Origin: Methylosinus trichosporium OB3b
GTDB lineage: Bacteria > Pseudomonadota > Alphaproteobacteria > Rhizobiales > Beijerinckiaceae
Length of the DNA: 64,000 bases
Assembly (NCBI RefSeq): GCF_002752655.1
Contig: NZ_CP023737.1
Span: forward strand, 4,054,001-4,118,000
Reading direction: 5' to 3'
The notes beneath the pieces are model-generated. The model was given only the letters and a program-made list of their open reading frames with translations, made no database searches and was not told the origin of the DNA. The translations under genes and the position numbers were made by a program. Below are positions 26,536-33,137 of the stretch, piece after piece. Position 1 is the first letter of the stretch. Each line of letters begins with the position of its first letter.

Positions 26536-27288
26536 TCACGCCGCGTCGCGCATCTTGGCGCCGGTCAGACGCTCGAAGGCCGCGCCGATGGTCTCAGTCC
26601 CGGTCGCGGCCATGATCGCCGCCGCCTTGTCGACGGCGAGCGTCTTGCCTTGATGCAGCACGACCACATCGTCGGTCGGCTCCACCTCGTCGATGAGATG
26701 CGTCGTCCACAGAACGGCGAGGTTGCGCTCGGCGACGAGCGCTCGCACATGGGCGAGGAGGTCGGCGCGGGCCTTGATGTCGAGGCCGACGGTCGGCTCG
26801 TCGAGCAGCAGCAGGCGCGGCTCGTGCAGCAGCGCGCGCAGGATCTCGACGCGCCGCATCTGCCCGCCGGAGAGATCGCGGGCCTTGTCGCCGGCGCGAT
26901 CGGCGAGGCCGGCGCGCGCGAGCGCCGCGGCGCCGCGCCGCTTCGCCTCGCCCGGGCCGATCCCGTGCAAAGCGGCGTGATAGATAAAATTCTGCATCAC
27001 GCTCAATTCGAGATCGAGCGTGCGCGCCTGGAACACGACGCCGAGCCGGCGCAGCGCCGCGCCGCTCTCGCGCGCGACATCATGGCCGAAGATCGAGATC
27101 GCGCCCTCGCGCGCCGCGTAGAGCCGCGTGATCAGCGAGAACAAAGTGCTCTTGCCGGCGCCATTGAGCCCGAGCAGCACGGTGAAGCTGCCCGGCGGGA
27201 CGCAGAAGCTCACATCGTCGAGCGCGCGCCGCGCGCCATAAGAATGGCCGACATGCGCGATGTCGAGCGCCAGCGGCTCGGCGCTCAT
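26536..27288 (-). CDS. lutE: ABC transporter ATP-binding protein, LutE-like (TIGR03864 type)
   Basis: 250 residues. Walker A GLNGAGKST at about 40-48, signature LSGGQMRRVE, Walker B LLLLDEPTVGLD, and switch His in WTTHLIDE. It is the cytosolic ATPase for the adjacent permease. Its ATG overlaps the stop of the propeller gene by four bases. Confidence 0.88.
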   Translation of the reverse strand: MSAEPLALDIAHVGHSYGARRALDDVSFCVPPGSFTVLLGLNGAGKSTLFSLITRLYAAREGAISIFGHDVARESGAALRRLGVVFQARTLDLELSVMQNFIYHAALHGIGPGEAKRRGAAALARAGLADRAGDKARDLSGGQMRRVEILRALLHEPRLLLLDEPTVGLDIKARADLLAHVRALVAERNLAVLWTTHLIDEVEPTDDVVVLHQGKTLAVDKAAAIMAATGTETIGAAFERLTGAKMRDAA

Positions 27289-28406
27289 TTGGGCGCCACG
27301 GCGATGCCCCAGGGAAAGGCGCCGACAGGAATCGACTTCACCACCTTGAGGCTCGCAGTGTCGATGACCGAGACGTCATTGGAGACGCCATTGGCTGTCA
27401 GGAGATATTTTTCGTCCGGCGTGAAGGCGAGATGCCAGACGCGCTGGCCGACCAGCAGATATTTCTCGATTTTTTTCGTCGCTACGTCGATGACGGCGAC
27501 GCGATTGGCCGGCCCCAGCGCGACATAGGCGCGCTTGCCGTCGCCGCTGAAGGAAATGCCGATCGGCTGGATCGCCTCCTTCGAGAGGCCGGGAATCTCG
27601 AAGCGGATTTTATCCGTGACCTTATGGCTCGCCGGATCGATCACCGAGACCGTGCCGCCGATCTCGGAGGAGACCCAGAGCTCCGAGCCGTCGGGCTTGA
27701 AGGCGGCGAAGCGCGGCCGCGCATCGACCAGCACATTGGCGATGATCTCCTTCGTCTGCGTGTCGATGAGATGCGCCATATTGGTGGTTTCGGAGGTGTT
27801 GACGATGACGCGCCCGTCCGGGCTCACCGCCATTCCCTCCGGCTCGACGCCGACCGGCACGTCGCCGACGCGCTTCTTCGTCTGCGTGTCGATCAGGGTG
27901 ACGAGATTGTCGTTCTCGTTCGACACATAGACGGTCTTGCCGTCAGGGCTGAGGATCATCAGCTCCGGATCGGGGCCGGAGGGGAGATTGCCGGACACCT
28001 GCAAAGTCTTGGTGTCGATCACCTGAATGGTGTCGTCGTCGCCGGCGCAGACATAGAGCTCGGCGCCGTCCTTGGAGATCTCGACGCCGCGCGGCCGGCG
28101 GCCGACCTTCACCGTCTTCACCGCGGTCAGTTTGTCCGTGTCGATGACGGTGACGGAATTGCCCTTTTCGTTGGTGACATAAGCGAGAAATGCGTGGGCC
28201 GGGGAGGCGACGAGGGCCAGGGCGCAACATAAGACCAGCGCGCGTCCCTTCTCCCCGAAGAGGAGAAGGTGGCCCGGCGCAGCCGGGTCGGATGAGGGCC
28301 CCTCAGGACTGGCGAACGGATGGGCCCTCATCCGACTCCGCTTCGCGGGGCTGCCTTCTCCCGCGCGCGGGAGAAGGAAGAGAGCGTCGAGATTCCTCGT
28401 CTTCAT
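27285..28406 (-). CDS. Exported YVTN beta-propeller protein (TIGR03866 type)
   Basis: 373 residues from the ATG at 28406, which overlaps the upstream stop (TGATG). Residues about 75-373 form seven YVTN-type blades (YVTNEKGNSVTVIDTDKL, YVSNENDNLVTLIDTQTK, LLTANGVSNDVSVIDTASL). The hydrophobic export core ALVLCCALALVASPAHA lies at about residues 57-73, far from the start. The intervening residues are encoded by a family A repeat pair that stays in frame. An inner ATG at 28331 would give 348 residues. Partner of the ABC system in PQQ-dehydrogenase/lut loci. Confidence 0.8.
   Translation of the reverse strand: MKTRNLDALFLLPRAGEGSPAKRSRMRAHPFASPEGPSSDPAAPGHLLLFGEKGRALVLCCALALVASPAHAFLAYVTNEKGNSVTVIDTDKLTAVKTVKVGRRPRGVEISKDGAELYVCAGDDDTIQVIDTKTLQVSGNLPSGPDPELMILSPDGKTVYVSNENDNLVTLIDTQTKKRVGDVPVGVEPEGMAVSPDGRVIVNTSETTNMAHLIDTQTKEIIANVLVDARPRFAAFKPDGSELWVSSEIGGTVSVIDPASHKVTDKIRFEIPGLSKEAIQPIGISFSGDGKRAYVALGPANRVAVIDVATKKIEKYLLVGQRVWHLAFTPDEKYLLTANGVSNDVSVIDTASLKVVKSIPVGAFPWGIAVAPK
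28246..28379. repeat. Facing pair of family A palindromic repeats inside a gene
   Basis: CCCTTCTCCCC ... GTCGGATGAGGGCCC faces GGGCCCTCATCCGAC ... CTTCTCCCGCGCGCGGGAGAAGG. The pair lies wholly between the propeller gene's start codon (28406) and its signal-peptide core, and keeps the frame open. Confidence 0.8.
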
Positions 28407-29602
28407 CACGGCAGCCTGCATTTGGTTTCGGGCTTGTCGACGCCGAGCGTGTCGAGCTCGGTGGTCTGATGCAGAAAGCCCTCCTGCGGCGACACCGATA
28501 CCGTCATGCGGCCATCCGTCAACAGAATAGGTTGGCGGAGCTGCAGGTTCCAGGGGCGCAGCGACAGGCGTACGCCCTTGAAGGCGGCGATCGAGAAGTC
28601 CGCGCCGGTGAGAAAGCCGCGCAGCGCCTTCGGCTCGGCGGAGCCGACGCGGGTCGCCGCCTCGCCGATCATGCGCGCGGCGAGCCAGGCTTGATGGTCG
28701 CGCCCGTTCATGCCGCGGCGGAACTGGCGGAAGAAGCGGTTCTGCAACTGCACCGCGCCCCATTGATCATGCGCGGCGTCCCAGCTCACGGGGCGCAGCC
28801 CGCCCGAGCCGGCGATGGGACGCGGGTCGAACGTGCGATAGGGCAGATAGGCGCCGAACACCTCGCTCTCGTCGGCGGCGATCAGCACGTCATAGGCGGG
28901 CGCGTTCTGCGTCAGCGGCGGAATGAGGCGCTGTGTCTGCACGCTGCCGGAATCAGAGCGCCGCCCGCCCTCCGTGTCGACATAGACGCGCTCGTCGACG
29001 ATCTTCGCGCCGAATTTTTTCGCGCTGGCGCGGTATGCGGCGGCGAGGAACTCGTCGGCGGGATGCGAGCCCCTGATCAACAGCCAGCGCCGCCACTGCT
29101 TCCAGACGAGATATTGGGCGAGGCCGTCGGTGAGCATGGAGCGCGTCGGCGCCACATGGATCACATTGGCGCGGCAGGCCTCCTCGCGCAGCGAGTCGTC
29201 CGGCGCGGAGACATTGAAGAGCAGCGCGTCGCGCGGCTTCAGCGCGTCGGAAACGCGCAGCAGATCCTCGGCGGAAAGATCGGCGATGACGAGGCTCGCG
29301 CCCGCCTCGACGAGCCGCATCGCCGCGGCGACGGCGTCCTCGTCCGGCGCGAGCTTCGCGTCGAGAGCCTCGAAGCTCTGGCCGGTGAAGCGGCCGGTGG
29401 TGTTGTCGTCCTCGGCGCCGAGGCGCGCGCCGGCGAGCGTGTCGTCCTCGGCCGGGAGGTCGAGGATCGACAAGGTCTCGCTCGAATGCGTCTGCCGCAG
29501 CACGCCGAATGTGACGCGCAACGGCTCGGCGGCGGCGGGAACGACGAAGAGAGCGGCGATGAGCGCCCCGATTACGCGACTTCTGATCATGGCGCGAATC
29601 AT
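28406..29602 (-). CDS. lutA: Periplasmic binding protein, LutA-like (TIGR03863 type)
   Basis: 398 residues. A signal peptide (residues about 1-25, SRVIGALIAALFVVPAAAE) is followed by a two-lobed periplasmic-binding fold of the branched-chain amino acid receptor type. Blocks such as LRQTHSSETLSILDLPAEDD and WKQWRRWLLIRG are characteristic. It should deliver a ligand to the ABC permease. In Methylorubrum the homologue is in the lanthanide transport locus. An inner ATG at 29590 is a possible start. Confidence 0.82.
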   Translation of the reverse strand: MIRAMIRSRVIGALIAALFVVPAAAEPLRVTFGVLRQTHSSETLSILDLPAEDDTLAGARLGAEDDNTTGRFTGQSFEALDAKLAPDEDAVAAAMRLVEAGASLVIADLSAEDLLRVSDALKPRDALLFNVSAPDDSLREEACRANVIHVAPTRSMLTDGLAQYLVWKQWRRWLLIRGSHPADEFLAAAYRASAKKFGAKIVDERVYVDTEGGRRSDSGSVQTQRLIPPLTQNAPAYDVLIAADESEVFGAYLPYRTFDPRPIAGSGGLRPVSWDAAHDQWGAVQLQNRFFRQFRRGMNGRDHQAWLAARMIGEAATRVGSAEPKALRGFLTGADFSIAAFKGVRLSLRPWNLQLRQPILLTDGRMTVSVSPQEGFLHQTTELDTLGVDKPETKCRLP

Positions 29603-29631
29603 ACAGGAAAGCGCCGCCCCTTTGGAGGGCG

Positions 29632-30030
29632 TCAGCGCATCAGCTGCAGCAGCGCCTTCCCGGGCTTCGACTTCAGCTCCTTGGCGTCGAGCGTGCCCTC
29701 ATTGTCCTTGTCCGCCTCTTTGAACAGCGCGGCGGCATAGGCGAGATATTCGTCCTTGGTGATGGTGCCGTCCTCGTCAGGATCGGCGGCGGAGAAGTCC
29801 TTCTTGCCGATGCGCTTGCCGATCTCCTTCTGGTCCAACGTCTTGTCGCTGTCCTTCTCGAGCTTGTCGAAGGTCGCCCCGGCGGCCTTGTCGACCTCGG
29901 CGAGGTCCAGCGTGCCGTCATTGTCGGTGTCGAAGGTCTTGATCGGCGAGGGCCCGGCTTGCGCCGAGAGCGTGACGCCGGCCATTCCGAGGCCGGCGCA
30001 GAGAGCGGCGGCGATGAGCTTACGATTCAT
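29632..30030 (-). CDS. Lanmodulin-like EF-hand protein
   Basis: 132 residues. Signal peptide 1-25 (ends SAQA). Four EF-loops lie at 34-45, 58-69, 83-94 and 107-118, with starts spaced 24, 25 and 24 residues. As recalled, lanmodulin (LanM) has the same spacing, and both end in a SKPGKALLQLMR-like tail. LanM loops carry Pro at position 2; here only loop 3 does (DPDEDGTITKDE). Loop 1 is DTDNDGTLDLAE, loop 2 EKDSDKTLDQKE (first Asp and the Gly lost) and loop 4 DKDNEGTLDAKE. GGAG lies seven bases before the ATG. Lanthanide selectivity is therefore uncertain; calcium binding is the alternative. Confidence 0.82.
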   Translation of the reverse strand: MNRKLIAAALCAGLGMAGVTLSAQAGPSPIKTFDTDNDGTLDLAEVDKAAGATFDKLEKDSDKTLDQKEIGKRIGKKDFSAADPDEDGTITKDEYLAYAAALFKEADKDNEGTLDAKELKSKPGKALLQLMR

Positions 30031-30085
30031 GATCCGTCTCCAGCAAAGGCGTATCGCGCCGAGCGCCCCGGCGTCCGATTCGGGA

Positions 30086-30114
30086 TATATAGGCAATTCG
30101 ATCCCATCCCACAA
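30086..30114 (-). promoter_or_regulatory. Predicted promoter of the lut-like cluster
   Basis: On the minus strand TTGTGG (30114-30109), 17 bases, then TATATA (30091-30086), 56 bases before the lanmodulin-like start. The palindrome CCACA-AA-TGTGG at 30109-30120 covers the -35 element and could be an operator. Confidence 0.5.
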
Positions 30115-30139
30115 ATGTGGCGGGACGCGAGCGTTCGCT

Positions 30140-31840
30140 TCAGCGACGCATGAGGGATATCGCCAGCAGGACGGTGAGCGCCAGACTGAGGCCCTGCCAG
30201 AACAGTAGCGGATTGCGGGCATAGAGTGGCGCGGGACGCGGCGGCGGGGGCATGCGCGCCGCGCCATTCTCGAGCTCGAAGGCGAATTCCAGCACATCGC
30301 CATAGCGCTCGCGCGGATCGACGGCGACGGCGCGACGCAGCGCGGCGTCGAGCCAGGCAGGAAGATCGGGACGCCGCGCCGACAAGGGCTTCGGCCGGCC
30401 GAAGCGCGGTCGGCTGAACGGCTCGACCTCGCCGTAGGGATAGGCGCCGCAGAACATGCGGTAGACCGAAACGCCGAGCGCATAGAGGTCCGAGGCTTCG
30501 TCGCCGGCGGCGCCGGCCAGCAGCTCCGGAGCCATGTAGCTCGCCGTGCCGGGCGCGTCCACGAGCGCGAAATCCTCGAGATCGGGCGCGCGGCAGACGC
30601 CGAGATCGACGAGCCGCAGCCCGCCGCCGGCGACGAGGATCACATTGTCGGGCTTCACATCGCGATGGATGATCCCGCAGCGATGCAGCGCCGCGAGCCC
30701 GCGCGCGAGGCGAATGGCGATTCCGACGCCCTCGTCGAGGCCGAGCTCGGGCGCGCGGCGCAGGCGCTGCTCCAGCGTCTCGCCGGCATAGAAGGGCATG
30801 ACCGAATAGAGCCGGCTCTGGCGTCCCGCCGGCAGCTCGATCACCTCGCCGACAAAGGGGCTGCGCAGGCGCGCCGCGGCCCAGGCCTCCCTGACGAAGG
30901 CGAGCCGATAGCTCGCGTCCTGCGCGATGCGCGGATGCGGAAATTTCAGCGCCAGCGCGGCGCCGCTCGCCTCGTCGCGGGCGCGCATCAAAATGCTGTA
31001 GCGGCCGTCCGACAGCCGCTCCTCTATGGCGAAGCCGTCGACGCTCTCGCCGATCTTGGGCGGCTCGCGGATCGGCAGGTCTCCGAACAGCCGGGCGAGG
31101 GCGCTCTCGTCGGACGGCGGCAGATCCAGAATATCGATGACGAGGGCGGTGGCGTTGTCGCCGTCGCCGGCGGCGAGCGCCGCTTCGACGATATGGGTCG
31201 CGGTCTCCTGCGGCGAGCGCCGCTCGGCCATCAGCGCGCGGAGATCGGCGTGCCGCAGCGCGCCATGAACCCCGTCGGAGCACAGTAGAAAGCGGTCGTG
31301 CGGGGCGACGGCGCAGGAGGATTGATCGACGGGCAGCGCATCCTCGAGGCCGATGGCGCGGCGCAGCACATGGCGCATCTCGCCGCCGCCGAGCACATGG
31401 TCGCGCGTCAACAGCTCGAAGCCGCCGACGCCGAGCCGATAGACGCGCGTGTCGCCGATATGGAGGATCGAGGCGGTGCGCCGCGCCAGAACGAGCGCGC
31501 TGAAGGTCGTCGCCATGCCTTCGAGCGCCGGATCGACGCGCGCCTGCCAGGCGATCCAGCGATTGGCCGCCTCCAGCGCACGCGACGCCGCGCGGGCGAC
31601 GCCGAGCGTCTCGGGCTGCGAATAATAGCCATCCATGAAGGCGCGCACGCAGGTCTCGGCGGCGACGCGCCCGCCCTTATGGCCGCCGACGCCATCGGCG
31701 ACGGCGCCGACGACGCCATGCAGCGCGCCGGCGCCGAGCGGAGCGAGGCAGACGGCGACATAGTCCTGATTGTCGGGACGCTTGCCGGTCTCGGTGGCGA
31801 AGCCCGCCTCGATGCGCAGATCATGATCGGAGCGGGCCAA
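30140..31840 (-). CDS. PP2C phosphatase-Ser/Thr kinase fusion protein
   Basis: 566 residues. Residues about 10-240 are a PP2C phosphatase (GKRPDNQDY, ADGVGGHKGG, GDGDNATALVI). Residues about 265-525 are a protein kinase with HRDVKPDNVIL and a DLG in place of DFG (RLVDLGVCRAP), followed by PGTASYMAPE. A C-terminal membrane helix (about 545-563) anchors it. It is the last gene of the nitrate assimilation unit, 12 bases after narK. Such fusions recur beside nitrate transporters; control of nitrate uptake or reduction is likely but unproven. Confidence 0.88.
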   Translation of the reverse strand: MARSDHDLRIEAGFATETGKRPDNQDYVAVCLAPLGAGALHGVVGAVADGVGGHKGGRVAAETCVRAFMDGYYSQPETLGVARAASRALEAANRWIAWQARVDPALEGMATTFSALVLARRTASILHIGDTRVYRLGVGGFELLTRDHVLGGGEMRHVLRRAIGLEDALPVDQSSCAVAPHDRFLLCSDGVHGALRHADLRALMAERRSPQETATHIVEAALAAGDGDNATALVIDILDLPPSDESALARLFGDLPIREPPKIGESVDGFAIEERLSDGRYSILMRARDEASGAALALKFPHPRIAQDASYRLAFVREAWAAARLRSPFVGEVIELPAGRQSRLYSVMPFYAGETLEQRLRRAPELGLDEGVGIAIRLARGLAALHRCGIIHRDVKPDNVILVAGGGLRLVDLGVCRAPDLEDFALVDAPGTASYMAPELLAGAAGDEASDLYALGVSVYRMFCGAYPYGEVEPFSRPRFGRPKPLSARRPDLPAWLDAALRRAVAVDPRERYGDVLEFAFELENGAARMPPPPRPAPLYARNPLLFWQGLSLALTVLLAISLMRR

Positions 31841-31852
31841 GCTCTTTCTCCT

Positions 31853-33109
31853 TCAGATGCGTGCGCCGGAGACGGCGCCCCAGGTGGTGCGCCAGCGCGT
31901 CTTGACGAAGACGAGGCCGACGAGACCGAGCAGCGCGAGCAGGCTGAAGAAGGAGAAGCCAATGGTGAAGCCTCCCGTCATGCCCTTGGAGACCGCGAGC
32001 GTCTTGGCGAGGAAATAGCCGCCGAGCCCGCCGGCCGCGCCGACGAGGCCGGTCATCGCGCCGATCTCGGCGCGAAAGCGCTGCGGCAGCAGCTGAAACA
32101 CCGCGCCATTGCCCATGCCGAGCGCCAGCACGCCGAGCGAGAACAGCGCCACCGCGCCGAAGGCGATGGGCGGCAGCTCTGTGAGGCTCCATCCGCCCTT
32201 GGCCGGCGCCGGTCCTTCCGGCAGCAGCGCGATGGCGAAATAGCAGGCGGAGACGACGACGAACAGCGCCGTCAGCGTGCGCACGCCGCCGATGCGATCG
32301 GCGATATAGCCGCCGACCGGACGAAAGCCCGAGCCGAAAGCGACGATCAGCGCCACGACGAGGCCGGCGGCGACGCCGGTCGCATGATATTGCGTGGTGA
32401 AATAGAGCGGCAGCGCAGAAGCCAGTCCGACGAAGCCGCCGAAGGTGATGAAGTAGAAGAACATGAACCAGCGGCTGTCGGAGTCGGTCAGCAGCCGGCC
32501 ATAATCGGCGAGCGTGATCGCCTTCTTGGCGACCGGCGCATCCTTGGCGGCGGCGCAATAGACGATGAGCACGAGCGCCATCAGCGCCAGCAGCACGCAA
32601 TAGACCGCGCGCCATCCGTAAGTCTCCGCGATGGTGGGGGCGAGCAGAGTGTCGAGCACGACGCCCATGTTGCCGGCGCCGGCGATGCCCATCACCACGC
32701 CCTGATATTGCGGCGGATACCAGCGGCCGGCCTGTGGCAGAGCGACCGCGAAGGAGGCCCCGGCGACGCCGAGCGATATGCCGAACAGCGCGATGGCGAG
32801 CGGCCCGGTGAGGCCGAACACGCAGACGAGCGAGACCGCGAAGATGACCACCGCCTGCGCGATGACGCCGGTGATCTTCGCGCCGACCGCGTCGGCGAGA
32901 AGGCCGAGCGGCACGCGGAAGAAGGCGCCGCCGAGCACGGGTATCGCGACCAGCGACAGCTTGTCCTCGACCGAGAGCCCCATATCCTTGGCGATGTAGA
33001 TCATCAGCGGTCCGAGCGACACCCAAGCCATGAAGCTGACGTCGAAATAGAGAAAGGCGGCGAGCAGGGTCGGCCAATGACCGGCTTTCTCGAAGTCGTC
33101 GAGTTTCAT
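31853..33109 (-). CDS. narK: Nitrate/nitrite transporter, MFS (NNP family)
   Basis: 418 residues, about 12 membrane segments. The NNP motif GIAGAGNMGVVLDTL and the basic RVPLGLLADAVGAK loop are present. AAGGAG precedes the ATG at 33109 by five bases. A longer in-frame reading would overlap nasA and is rejected. It imports nitrate for NasA; its position in the nirB-nirD-nasA unit supports nitrate as substrate. Confidence 0.93.
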   Translation of the reverse strand: MKLDDFEKAGHWPTLLAAFLYFDVSFMAWVSLGPLMIYIAKDMGLSVEDKLSLVAIPVLGGAFFRVPLGLLADAVGAKITGVIAQAVVIFAVSLVCVFGLTGPLAIALFGISLGVAGASFAVALPQAGRWYPPQYQGVVMGIAGAGNMGVVLDTLLAPTIAETYGWRAVYCVLLALMALVLIVYCAAAKDAPVAKKAITLADYGRLLTDSDSRWFMFFYFITFGGFVGLASALPLYFTTQYHATGVAAGLVVALIVAFGSGFRPVGGYIADRIGGVRTLTALFVVVSACYFAIALLPEGPAPAKGGWSLTELPPIAFGAVALFSLGVLALGMGNGAVFQLLPQRFRAEIGAMTGLVGAAGGLGGYFLAKTLAVSKGMTGGFTIGFSFFSLLALLGLVGLVFVKTRWRTTWGAVSGARI

Positions 33110-33137
33110 CGAAGCTCCTTTCTGGTGGAAAAATCGT

